Origin: Pseudomonas sp. GM74
GTDB taxonomy: Bacteria > Pseudomonadota > Gammaproteobacteria > Pseudomonadales > Pseudomonadaceae
DNA length: 53,934 nt
Reading direction: 5' to 3'
Assembly: GCF_000282455.1 (NCBI RefSeq)
Contig: NZ_AKJG01000083.1
Coordinates: 1 to 53,934 of the forward strand
Position 1 is the first letter of the stretch, and each line of letters begins with the position of its first letter. Under the pieces are notes generated by a model. That model was not told the DNA's origin and did not search any database. It saw only the letters and a program-made list of their open reading frames with translations. Positions 41,217 through 49,444 of this stretch are shown piece after piece. The position numbers and the translations under genes are program-made.

Positions 41217-42469
41217 TGGGGCACATACGCGTCACCGGCCTGGGCAAGGCCTATAAACAATACCCTACCCGGTGGAGTCGACTGGTCGAATGGCTGGTCC
41301 CGTTCTCGCCGATCCGTCATCGCCAGCATTGGGTGCTACAAGGCGTGACCTTCCAGATTGCCCCCGGAGAATCGGTGGGTATCGTCGGGGTCAACGGCGC
41401 CGGCAAAAGCACCTTGTTGAAGATGATCACCGGTACCACCCAACCCACCTGCGGCACCATTGAGCTCGAAGGCCGCGTCGCCGCCCTGCTGGAATTGGGC
41501 ATGGGTTTTCATGCGGACTTTACCGGCCGGCAGAATGCGGTCATGGCAGGGCAACTGCTGGGCATGCAGGTCGAAGAAATAGAAGCATTGATGCCGGAAA
41601 TCGAACGCTTCGCGGAAATAGGCGACGCCATCGACCACCCGGTGCGCACTTATTCCAGCGGTATGCAAATGCGTCTGGCGTTCAGTGTGGCCACCGCGCG
41701 GCGCCCGGACATTTTGATCGTCGATGAAGCACTGTCGGTGGGGGATGCCTACTTCCAGCACAAAAGTTTCGACCGCATCCGCAGTTTTCGCAAAGCCGGT
41801 ACCACGCTGTTGATCGTCTCCCATGACCGCTCGGCGATTCAGTCGATCTGCGACTCGGCGATCCTCCTGGAAAACGGCCACATGGCCATGCACGACACCC
41901 CCGAATCCGTCATGGATTACTACAACGCCCTGCTCGCCGAGCGTGAAGGACAGACCGTGCGCCAGGAAGCCCTCGCAGGCGGCCAGGTCAGTACCATTTC
42001 GGGAACGGGTGAAGCCAGGATCCTGACCGTGCGCTTGCTCGACATACATGAACGCTCCATCGACGCCGCCGAAGTCGGCCAGCCGGTCGTGCTGGAGGTG
42101 AATGTCGAGGTTCGCCAGGACATCGAACGGCTGGTATTGGGCTTCATGATCAAGGATCGCCTGGGCCAGGCCATGTACGGCATCAACACCCATCGCCAGG
42201 ATCAGGCGCTGACTGACTTGCGGGCTGGCGAGCGCGTGACCTATCGCTTTGCTTTCGTCATGGGGCTGGGCAAGGGTAACTATTCCGTGGCGTTGAGCCT
42301 GTCACGCCTGGATTCACATCTGGACCGCAACTTCGAGTGGCGCGATTACGGGTTGGTGTTCCATGTGATCAACAACCGCCAGGAAGATTTTGTCGGCTGC
42401 TCGTGGCTGGCCGCGAAGACCACCGTCACGCGCTCGAGCGCGCCGGTGACCTCGGGGAGCACGCCATGA
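41216..42469 (+). CDS. wzt: Wzt, ABC transporter ATPase with C-terminal carbohydrate-binding domain
   Basis: A 417-residue protein. The ATPase (about residues 1-245) has Walker A GVNGAGKSTLLKM, signature YSSGMQMRLAFS and Walker B DILIVDEALSVGD. A C-terminal beta-rich domain (about 260-417) is like those of Wzt proteins that recognise a modified chain terminus. That matters here because the adjacent operon encodes methyl-, acyl- and glycosyltransferases that could make such an end group. It overlaps wzm by 1 nt and wbpX by 4 nt. Confidence 0.94.
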   Translation: MGHIRVTGLGKAYKQYPTRWSRLVEWLVPFSPIRHRQHWVLQGVTFQIAPGESVGIVGVNGAGKSTLLKMITGTTQPTCGTIELEGRVAALLELGMGFHADFTGRQNAVMAGQLLGMQVEEIEALMPEIERFAEIGDAIDHPVRTYSSGMQMRLAFSVATARRPDILIVDEALSVGDAYFQHKSFDRIRSFRKAGTTLLIVSHDRSAIQSICDSAILLENGHMAMHDTPESVMDYYNALLAEREGQTVRQEALAGGQVSTISGTGEARILTVRLLDIHERSIDAAEVGQPVVLEVNVEVRQDIERLVLGFMIKDRLGQAMYGINTHRQDQALTDLRAGERVTYRFAFVMGLGKGNYSVALSLSRLDSHLDRNFEWRDYGLVFHVINNRQEDFVGCSWLAAKTTVTRSSAPVTSGSTP

Positions 42470-43833
42470 CGCGTCTTTTGGTGGAATGCACGCACGTATT
42501 CCAGCACCCCAAGGTCAATTCGGGTATTCAGCGGGTGGTGCGCAACGTCGTCAACCAGCTACCGGAGTCGGTCGGCGATGTTGAATGCATCCCGGTTGTG
42601 ATGCTTAAGGGCAAACTCTATCGGGTACTGCAACTCGGCGCGCTGAACATTCCGTTTTTCGATGCCTTGATGATCTTTGGTGGACGACTTGGGCGCTTGG
42701 CTCACCGCTTCTGGCAATTGCATCAGCGCTTGCACAATCGAAGCAACTCGCGAGTGATCAAGCGTTTGCTGCACGTGGCCTACCGGGTGACAGCGGTCAC
42801 CTGTTTCAGCCTTCCGCTACGTGCGATCGAGGGCATCAACCAGTATCAACTGCCCAAACGTTGCACGCCGCTTCAGCACCAACCGGGGGATCAACTGGTG
42901 CTGCTGGACTCGTCCTGGCACACCGATTTCTTCCCGTTTGCCGAACGCCTCAAACGTGAAGGCGTGGGCATCGTTTCGGTGATTTACGACCTGATTCCCG
43001 TGACGCATCCGCAGTTTTACGACACGCGGTTAGTGCAGGTTTTCAACGAGTGGTTCGACTGGATCACCCAAACCGCCGATGGCTACGTGGCCATTTCCGC
43101 CACGGTGCGCGATCAGGTGCGTGATGAATTGCAGCGCCGCCTGGGTCCTGCCAAGGCCAGTGAATTGTGGTTCGACTATTTCCACCTCGGCTGCGAACTG
43201 GACCTGAGCGAAGTCACGGCCGTCGTCGAGCCGCGCCTGACGCATATTTTCAAAACGCCGGAACCCGTGTTTTTGATGGTCAGTACCATCGAGCCGCGCA
43301 AGAACCACGACTACCTGCTGGACGCCTTCGAACGGGCCTGGGCGGCAGGCTCCAATGCCCGGCTGTGCATTGCCGGGCGAATCGGCTGGAAATGCGATGC
43401 ACTGCTGACCCGGGTCCGTAATCACCCGCAGTTGAACCAACAACTGTTCATGTTCAACGACCTGAGCGACACCAGCCTCGAACATGCCTACACCCACGCC
43501 AGCTCACTGGTGTTTCCGTCTTTTGTGGAAGGCTTTGGCCTGCCGCTGGTAGAAGCCATGCAGCGTGGACTGCCAGCCATGGGCAGCGACATTGCGGTCT
43601 TTCGCGAAATCGGCGGCGAGTTCATGGCGTACTTCGATCTGGCCGAACCACAAAGCCTGGCTGACCTGGTCATTCGTTTCGAGAGCAGCGGTCAATTCCC
43701 GGCCACTCGTGACGTCGCGGACTGGCGCTGGATCGGCTGGCGTGAAGCCAGTGCGCAATTGGCCGAACACACCCTGCGCAATCTTTCGGACGTGCCGCTC
43801 GTACAAGAGAGGCAATATGCGCATTGCCCTTAA
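42466..43833 (+). CDS. wbpX: WbpX, D-rhamnosyltransferase
   Basis: A 455-residue GT-B glycosyltransferase. The opening MTRLLVECTHVFQHP and NSGIQRVVRNVV are seen in WbpX homologues; the donor site is PEPVFLMVSTIEPRKNH and FVEGFGLPLVEAMQRGLP. In P. aeruginosa WbpX adds the alpha-1,2-linked D-rhamnose of the A-band trisaccharide repeat. The start at 42466 overlaps the wzt stop by 4 nt (ATGA); the longer frame from 42337 would lie inside wzt. It overlaps wbpY by 17 nt. Confidence 0.9.
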   Translation: MTRLLVECTHVFQHPKVNSGIQRVVRNVVNQLPESVGDVECIPVVMLKGKLYRVLQLGALNIPFFDALMIFGGRLGRLAHRFWQLHQRLHNRSNSRVIKRLLHVAYRVTAVTCFSLPLRAIEGINQYQLPKRCTPLQHQPGDQLVLLDSSWHTDFFPFAERLKREGVGIVSVIYDLIPVTHPQFYDTRLVQVFNEWFDWITQTADGYVAISATVRDQVRDELQRRLGPAKASELWFDYFHLGCELDLSEVTAVVEPRLTHIFKTPEPVFLMVSTIEPRKNHDYLLDAFERAWAAGSNARLCIAGRIGWKCDALLTRVRNHPQLNQQLFMFNDLSDTSLEHAYTHASSLVFPSFVEGFGLPLVEAMQRGLPAMGSDIAVFREIGGEFMAYFDLAEPQSLADLVIRFESSGQFPATRDVADWRWIGWREASAQLAEHTLRNLSDVPLVQERQYAHCP

Positions 43834-44947
43834 CGCCCGCATCCTCCAGGCGCCGCGCACCGGCATCGGCCACTACGTCGTCGAACTGGCGAACGCCCTG
43901 GCGAGTGAACCGGATATTGAACTGGCGCTGTTTCATGGCTGGGGCTGGAGTACTGTGCTGCCTGAGGCGGCCATGCCCGGTTATTCCCGACTGACACCAT
44001 TGCTGCGGCAGATTCCGGGGGCCTATCAGGCCCGACGGTGGCTGGAGCAGAAACGCTTCGATCAAGGCCGCGGGCAGGCCATCGACCTCTACCACGAACC
44101 GAGTTTATGGCCGCTGTCATTCGACGGCCCGACAGTCATCACCCTGCATGACCTGACTCACCTGCACTATCCCGAAACGCAGCCACCGGCGCGCTTGCGA
44201 GAAATCGAACGGCGCGTGACCGGCGGCGTGCGACAGGCAAGCCTGATTCTGACCGACTCGCAGTCCATTGCTGACGAAGCCCAGGCCCATTTCGGGTTAC
44301 CGGCCGAGCGATTTGTCGTCGCCCCACTCGGTGTAGCCGCGCGTTTTCACCCGCGGTCCCCCGAGGCTATGGACGCCGTACTCAAGACCCATGGCGTCGA
44401 AGCGCGGGAATACTTCCTCTGTGTCGGCACCCTGGAACCGCGCAAGAATTTGTCCCTCGCCCTGCGCGCCCACGCCCGATTGCCGGAATCAGTCCGTCAG
44501 CGTTTTCCATTGCTGATCGTCGGCATGGCCGGCTGGCAGCGCGAGCAGTTCAGCGAAGAATTGCACCAGGCCCTGGCCTGCGGTTGTGTCTGTTTGCTGG
44601 GCTATCTGCCTGACGAGCACGTTGCGCAGCTGTTGGCCGGTGCCCGGGCATTGATTTTTCCGTCGCTTTACGAAGGTTTTGGCTTGCCGGTGCTGGAGGC
44701 CATGGCCTGCGGCACACCGGTCATTCTGACCAGACGTTCGGCCATGCCCGAAGTCGCAGGCTCTGCGGGTAACTATGTTGAACCGGATGAAACAGACGGC
44801 TTGCGCGATGCAATGAGTCGTCTGATCGAGGATCTAGCGCATTGGCAGGCATGCCGAGAAGCCGGATTGCTACAGGCAAGGCTTTTTACCTGGGAGCGCT
44901 GCGCGCAAGTGACGGCCAACGCTTACCGCCAGGCTCTGGGAGGTTGA
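43817..44947 (+). CDS. wbpY: WbpY, D-rhamnosyltransferase
   Basis: A 376-residue GT4 glycosyltransferase opening MRIALNARILQAPRTGIGHYV. Donor-site features are YFLCVGTLEPRKNLS and PSLYEGFGLPVLEAMACGTPVI. In P. aeruginosa WbpY makes the two alpha-1,3-linked D-rhamnose units. GAGAGG lies about 5 nt before the ATG at 43817. The reading frame is open back to 43565, but that part is the wrong frame of wbpX. The stop TGA is followed at once by the wbpZ ATG. Confidence 0.92.
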   Translation: MRIALNARILQAPRTGIGHYVVELANALASEPDIELALFHGWGWSTVLPEAAMPGYSRLTPLLRQIPGAYQARRWLEQKRFDQGRGQAIDLYHEPSLWPLSFDGPTVITLHDLTHLHYPETQPPARLREIERRVTGGVRQASLILTDSQSIADEAQAHFGLPAERFVVAPLGVAARFHPRSPEAMDAVLKTHGVEAREYFLCVGTLEPRKNLSLALRAHARLPESVRQRFPLLIVGMAGWQREQFSEELHQALACGCVCLLGYLPDEHVAQLLAGARALIFPSLYEGFGLPVLEAMACGTPVILTRRSAMPEVAGSAGNYVEPDETDGLRDAMSRLIEDLAHWQACREAGLLQARLFTWERCAQVTANAYRQALGG

Positions 44948-46078
44948 ATGCGAGTTCTTCATTTTTTCAAGACGTACCTGCCTGACTCGGTCGGCGGGAT
45001 CGAACAAGTGATTTTCCAATTGTGCGAAAGCGGTGCCCTGCACGGCGTTGAAGGCAAGGTGCTGACACTCAGCGCCGATCCGACACCGCCGGTGATGCAG
45101 ATCGCTCAACATGAAGTCCATCGAGCCAGGCTCGACATTCAGTTCGCCTCCACAGGGTTTTCCTGGAGCGTCTACAAACAGTTTTGCGAGCTGGCAGCCG
45201 AGGCCGACGTGGTCAATTACCACTTTCCATGGCCGTTCATGGACCTGGTGCATTTCGCCAGCGGCCTGAACAAGCCCAGCGTGGTGACGTACCACTCGGA
45301 CATCATCCGTCAGAAACAGCTGCTCAAACTTTACCGGCCGCTGATGAATCGCTTTCTGCACAGCGCCGACCGGATCATCGTTGCATCGCCTAATTACCTG
45401 CACACCAGTGATGTGTTGCAACAGTTTCAACACAAGACCCGAGTGATCCCCTATGGATTGAACAAGACCGGTTACCCACAGCCGGACAGCGATCGAACGG
45501 CCCACTGGCGGCAAAAGCTTGGCGATAAGTTCTTTCTGTTTGTGGGTGTGATGCGCTACTACAAAGGTTTGCACATCCTGCTCGACGCCCTGAAGGACCT
45601 GGATTACCCGACAGTGATTGTCGGTGCCGGCCCGCTGGAACTAGAGCTGCATGCCCAGGCGGCCGCCTTGGGTTTGCGCAATATTCACTTCCTCGGGCGT
45701 CTGGGAGACGAGGACAAGGTAGCGCTGCTGCAACTGAGCTACGCCATCGTGTTCCCGTCGCACCTGCGCTCCGAAGCCTTTGGCATTTCGCTGCTGGAAG
45801 GCGCGATGTATGGCAAACCGATGATCTCCAGTGAAATTGGCACTGGCACCAGTTACATCAACATCCATAACGAGACCGGGCTGGTGGTGCCACCGAGTAA
45901 TCCTTTGGCGTTTCGCGAGGCGATGCGCACGCTTTGGGAAAGCCCGGTGCTGGCGGCGCAAATGGGCGAGAAGGCACAGGCCCGTTATCAGAATCTGTTC
46001 ACGGCGGACGAAATGGGTCGCAAATGGGCAACGTTGTATGAGGAACTGCTGGAAGAAAAAACCCTCGCCTACGCATGA
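44948..46078 (+). CDS. wbpZ: WbpZ, initiating D-rhamnosyltransferase
   Basis: A 376-residue GT4 enzyme opening MRVLHFFKTYLPDSVGGIEQ. Typical features are VVTYHSDIIRQK, FFLFVGVMRYYKGLHILLDAL and SEAFGISLLEGAMYGKPMIS with the Glu pair. In P. aeruginosa WbpZ adds the first D-rhamnose to the lipid-linked primer. It is the last gene of the eight-gene chain; a 33-nt palindrome (46152-46184) lies 73 nt downstream. Confidence 0.93.
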   Translation: MRVLHFFKTYLPDSVGGIEQVIFQLCESGALHGVEGKVLTLSADPTPPVMQIAQHEVHRARLDIQFASTGFSWSVYKQFCELAAEADVVNYHFPWPFMDLVHFASGLNKPSVVTYHSDIIRQKQLLKLYRPLMNRFLHSADRIIVASPNYLHTSDVLQQFQHKTRVIPYGLNKTGYPQPDSDRTAHWRQKLGDKFFLFVGVMRYYKGLHILLDALKDLDYPTVIVGAGPLELELHAQAAALGLRNIHFLGRLGDEDKVALLQLSYAIVFPSHLRSEAFGISLLEGAMYGKPMISSEIGTGTSYINIHNETGLVVPPSNPLAFREAMRTLWESPVLAAQMGEKAQARYQNLFTADEMGRKWATLYEELLEEKTLAYA

Positions 46079-46151
46079 GGCCTTCCGGCAGATCCGAGTT
46101 ACCCCTGCTGCTGCGTTGCAACAGTGTTACGATCGGGCAACTGTAGATTTT

Positions 46152-46184
46152 CCATGGCTTGCGCACTACGTGTGCAAGCCATGG
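46152..46184. repeat. 33-nt palindrome between wbpZ and a LysR gene
   Basis: CCATGGCTTGCGCAC (46152-46166) and GTGTGCAAGCCATGG (46170-46184) pair over 15 positions with one G-T pair, around TAC. It begins 73 nt after the wbpZ stop and ends 38 nt before the LysR start at 46223. There is no T run. It could be a Rho-type stop signal, an mRNA end protector or an operator of the LysR gene. Confidence 0.8.
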
Positions 46185-46222
46185 ACTGTCCCTATTGGCC
46201 CCTGACTTCCTGCTGACCGCCT

Positions 46223-47140
46223 ATGCAACGCCTGCTCAATGACCGCCTGGACTGGAACCTGCTGCGCACCTTTCGGGTGATTGGTCAGGAGCAGAGCATC
46301 AGCCGCGCCGCCGCCCGCCTGCACCTGACGCAACCGGCAGTGAGCCAGGCACTCAAGCGTCTGGAAGAACAACTGGGCCGCCAACTGATTGCCCGTCGCG
46401 GGCCACGTTTTGTCCTGACCGAAGTCGGCGAGCAGATCTTCGCCCTGGCCGGGGAAATCTACGGGCAAATGTCCCAGGTCAGCAGCGTGCTGGAACAACC
46501 GGCCGACGAAGTGATCGGCAAGGTGCGGTTGCTGATCATCAGCCGGATTTTCTCCGAGCGCTTTGATGACTTCCTCGCCGACTTCCATCGCCAATACCCG
46601 CGAGTGGACCTGGAAGTCGACGTGATGCGCAGTTCCGACATCGTCAGCGCCCTCCAGGAAAAAACCGCGACCCTTGGCCTGAGCCTCAATCGGCGTCCGC
46701 AGCCACGCCTGGAGCAGCGCTTGTTCCTGCGTCAGCGCTATGCGTTTTTCTGCGGCAAGCACCATGGAATGTTCGGCCAACAGGACGTCGCCGAAGGGGA
46801 TCTGCAACGGGAGAACTTCGTCAGTTTCACCAGCGACCAGATCGGCGGCATGCTCTCGCCGTTGACGATTTTCCGCGATCAGCAGGGTTTCAGTGGCCGC
46901 ATCGTCGCGTCCTCACCGAGCCTGGAGGAAGTCCGGCGACTGGTCATCGCCGGCTTCGGTATCGGCTGTCTGCCCGAACACGTGGTGGCGGCCGACGTTG
47001 ACGCCGGATTGCTCTGGCGCCTGCCGCCCCACGAAGGGATTGCCGATGTAGACATTCATTTGCTGTGGAACCGCGAACAGCGCATGAGCCGTGCCGAGAC
47101 AATCTTTCTTGAAAGCCTGCAACAACGGCTGACGAACTAA
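46223..47140 (+). CDS. LysR family transcriptional regulator (paralogue 1)
   Basis: A 305-residue LysR protein. The N-terminal helix-turn-helix is SISRAAARLHLTQPAVSQALKRLEEQLG (about 25-52); the rest is a periplasmic-binding-protein-like effector domain. It shares much sequence with the LysR at 50898 (NDRLDWNLLRT, FDDFLADFH/YDDFLADFH, NFVSFTSDQIGG/NFVSFTSDQLGG, IVASSPSLEE/IVASSTSFEE), so they are close paralogues. It converges with the decayed RraA-like remnant, whose C-terminal end overlaps its stop codon. A role in controlling the MHS/aldolase operon is likely but inferred. Confidence 0.9.
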   Translation: MQRLLNDRLDWNLLRTFRVIGQEQSISRAAARLHLTQPAVSQALKRLEEQLGRQLIARRGPRFVLTEVGEQIFALAGEIYGQMSQVSSVLEQPADEVIGKVRLLIISRIFSERFDDFLADFHRQYPRVDLEVDVMRSSDIVSALQEKTATLGLSLNRRPQPRLEQRLFLRQRYAFFCGKHHGMFGQQDVAEGDLQRENFVSFTSDQIGGMLSPLTIFRDQQGFSGRIVASSPSLEEVRRLVIAGFGIGCLPEHVVAADVDAGLLWRLPPHEGIADVDIHLLWNREQRMSRAETIFLESLQQRLTN

Positions 47141-47489
47141 ACGCGCAAGACCTGCGTCACCGGTTCACCGGCCAGCAAACGTTCGAGCAGTCGCGGCTCG
47201 GCGCGATCCGAGGCCAGCGCCTGCTCGATGACAGCCTCCGCCGATGCCGTGTCGAGAAACAACACGCCGTTGTCGCCGCCAGCACGTCACCCGGCCTGAT
47301 TTGCGCCAGGGCCCGGTTGACGGCGATGGCATCGGCGCCCGCCAGTTTCAGGGTCAACGCGCGGCCAACGACTTTCACATTGGGCACCATGGCCCGCAGT
47401 TGCGGGTCGGCAAAACCCTCTTCGAGAAAATGCCCCAGGGTCGGAAAGCTCACCGCCTTGAGCCGTTCGATCAGTTGCGAATCATCCAT
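47137..47489 (-). pseudogene. RraA-like protein remnant with internal deletion and frame change
   Basis: The N-terminal part (MDDSQLIERLKAVSFPTLGHFLEEG ... AIAVNRALAQIRPGDVLA) is the start of an RraA/HMG-aldolase-like protein. Around 47270-47285 the frame jumps, and another frame continues GDNGVLFLDTASAEAVIEQAL ... QVLRV, which is the typical end of the same family. The central substrate/metal region (usually with ARG/GG and DGxxRD motifs) is missing. The remnant is about half the usual length. The frame as it stands ends in a nonsense tail (ATTACCFSTRHRRRLSSSR). The product was probably a 4-hydroxy-4-methyl-2-oxoglutarate or related aldolase/decarboxylase of the adjacent operon. Confidence 0.72.
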
Positions 47490-47604
47490 GTTGCGACTCC
47501 CCGGCAATCAGTTCGGCAACGCAGTCGATCTCCAGCGATACGCCCCCACAGCGCACCCGGGTGCCGGGTGCGCCGGACTTTTCTGCGGACGATAGATCGC
47601 TCAT
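47482..47604 (-). pseudogene. Short 40-codon remnant, possibly of a RidA-type gene
   Basis: Encodes MSDLSSAEKSGAPGTRVRCG followed by GVSLEIDCVAELIAGESQHG. The second half resembles the C-terminal strand of RidA/YjgF-family imine deaminases (GxxVEIxCVA), while the middle and catalytic Arg are absent, so this looks like a start and an end joined by a large deletion. CTGGAG lies 8 nt before the ATG. Its end overlaps the start of the RraA-like remnant by 8 nt, as intact operon genes would. The RidA match is tentative; it could also be a genuine tiny gene. Confidence 0.4.
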
Positions 47605-47750
47605 CACTGTCTCCAGGAATTCATCAAGAACTCGTTATTTAATTGTTTTGACTGGCAGTAAAACGGATGAGGCGAAGGTTGTTGTTATGGCTCACCCAAC
47701 CGGGCGGGCGAGTTCGCAGGGCATTTTCTATTGGTTGGATAGCGCTGGGC

Positions 47751-48692
47751 TCAATAACCCAGTAATCGGTCGGCACAGTTCAATAACGGTTCACCGTTAT
47801 TCAATCGACGGAAGTTTTCCGCCACTTGTTCGGCAATACAGTCATGGGAAGCCGCCGAAGCCATGTGCGGGGTGATGGTGACACCGGGCATTGTCCAGAG
47901 CCGGTGATCGACCAGCAGAGGTTCCTGTTCGAAGACATCCAGCAAGGCGCCGCGCAACTGCCCGTTCGCCAGGGCCTGTTCGAGGTCATCGATGTTCAAA
48001 TGACCGCCCCGGCCGCAGTTGACCAGTGCCGCGCCGCGGGCGAGCCGCTCGAAAGTGGTCCGTTCGAGAATCCCGCGGGTTTCGCGGGTGAGGGGCAACA
48101 GGTTGATCAGCAACTCGACACCGTCGAGAAACGGATGCAACGCATCAGCCCCGGCGAACGTGCGCACACCCGGCAAGTCCTTGTTGCGCCGTGCCCAGCC
48201 ACGCACGTCGTAACCGGCTGCGACCAGATCCAGAGCAATCGCGCTGCCCAGCGATCCGAGCCCCATTACTCCGACCTTGAACTGCCCCGCCGCCCGTTGC
48301 AGCGGCCGCTCCCAGCGTTGCTCCCGCTGTTGCGACAACACCTGATCGAAACCGCGGTGATAGTGAATCACGGCCCAGCGCACGTATTCGGTCATGCCCT
48401 GGCGATGACCCGGGTCGACCACACGGCAAACCGGCAGGTCCGGGCACGACGGGTCGTGATCGAGGTGATCGATACCGGCGGCCACCGAATGGACCACCTG
48501 CAGGTTCGGCAATGCACCGAGACTGCCCGGCAAGGGAAACCAGCACGCCGCCATCTGTGCATCCGCCGCCCGGGAATCCTCGGCCAGCACGGCGATAAGC
48601 TGCGGCGCACTGCGGGCAAACGCCGCCTGCAATTGCTTGAGCAGCAGGGTGTCGCGGGACAACAGGACCACGGTATTGATGACGATGCTCAT
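47751..48692 (-). CDS. D-2-hydroxyacid dehydrogenase (GhrA-like)
   Basis: A 313-residue NAD(P)-dependent enzyme. The Rossmann motif VGVMGLGSLGSAIALDL, the segment INLLPLTRETRGI, the catalytic Arg in LVNCGRGGHLN, Glu in DVFEQEPL, and His in TPHMASAAS are all present. It belongs to the glyoxylate/hydroxypyruvate reductase A-like branch and interconverts a 2-keto acid and a D-2-hydroxy acid. It overlaps the aldolase gene by 4 nt (ATGA) and follows the MHS transporter and aldolase, so it is probably the third step of the same pathway. Confidence 0.92.
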   Translation of the reverse strand: MSIVINTVVLLSRDTLLLKQLQAAFARSAPQLIAVLAEDSRAADAQMAACWFPLPGSLGALPNLQVVHSVAAGIDHLDHDPSCPDLPVCRVVDPGHRQGMTEYVRWAVIHYHRGFDQVLSQQREQRWERPLQRAAGQFKVGVMGLGSLGSAIALDLVAAGYDVRGWARRNKDLPGVRTFAGADALHPFLDGVELLINLLPLTRETRGILERTTFERLARGAALVNCGRGGHLNIDDLEQALANGQLRGALLDVFEQEPLLVDHRLWTMPGVTITPHMASAASHDCIAEQVAENFRRLNNGEPLLNCADRLLGY

Positions 48693-49444
48693 GACAAATA
48701 AGACTCGCGCTGGGATTCGATCAGGGTCAAAGCGGCCTCCCAGGCCAGGTCGATGATGTTGTCCTGCTCATCACGGTCAAACTGTTCGGCGGTGTGCGCG
48801 CAGACTTCCGGCGACGGGTAATGCAGTGCCGAACCACCGGCCAGTGCCTGCACCTGGGCCTGACAGGCGCGTTCCAGGAAGTGGATTTCCTGGAAGGCCT
48901 GGGCCACGCCCGAACCACCCACCAGCAAACCGTGGTTGCGCAGGATCATCGCCCGGTGCGGACCGAGGTCGGCGATCAAGCGCTCGCGCTCATCCAGCGA
49001 CAGCGCGATGCCCTCGTAGGTGTGATAGGCCAGCTTGCCGTAGAACTTCAGCGCGTGCTGACTGATCGGCAGCAAGCCCTGCTTCTGCGCCGCGACCGCC
49101 ATGCCGGCCGCCGTGTGGGTGTGGATCACACAGTTCAGGTCCGGACGCGCCATGTGGATCGCCGAGTGAATCACAAAGCCGGCGGCGTTGACCCGATGGC
49201 CGGCGTACTCCGGGTCGACCACCCGCCCTTCCTGATCGATGCGCACCAGGTCCGAGGCGCGCATGCGGTCGAAGATCACCCCGTAGCGGTTGATCAGGAA
49301 ATGGTGTTCAGGCCCGGGAATCCGCAGCGTGATGTGGGTGTCGATCAGGTCAGTCATGCGAAAGTGCGCGACCAGTCGATACAGCGCCGCCAGTTCGCAA
49401 CGGGCTTGCCATTCAACCGGGTCGATGTGTGCAGGTTTACTCAC
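48689..49444 (-). CDS. Class II aldolase/adducin family protein
   Basis: A 251-residue protein. Metal-ligand histidines are visible in NCVIHTHTAAGMAV and MILRNHGLLVGG, typical of the class II aldolase/adducin fold (fuculose-phosphate aldolase-like). By family knowledge such enzymes do retro-aldol or decarboxylation chemistry on phospho- or free sugar acids. The start is taken as GTG at 49444, four bases overlapping the transporter stop (GTGA), with AGAGG upstream; the long frame back to 50200 runs through the transporter gene. Confidence 0.9.
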   Translation of the reverse strand: MSKPAHIDPVEWQARCELAALYRLVAHFRMTDLIDTHITLRIPGPEHHFLINRYGVIFDRMRASDLVRIDQEGRVVDPEYAGHRVNAAGFVIHSAIHMARPDLNCVIHTHTAAGMAVAAQKQGLLPISQHALKFYGKLAYHTYEGIALSLDERERLIADLGPHRAMILRNHGLLVGGSGVAQAFQEIHFLERACQAQVQALAGGSALHYPSPEVCAHTAEQFDRDEQDNIIDLAWEAALTLIESQRESYLS

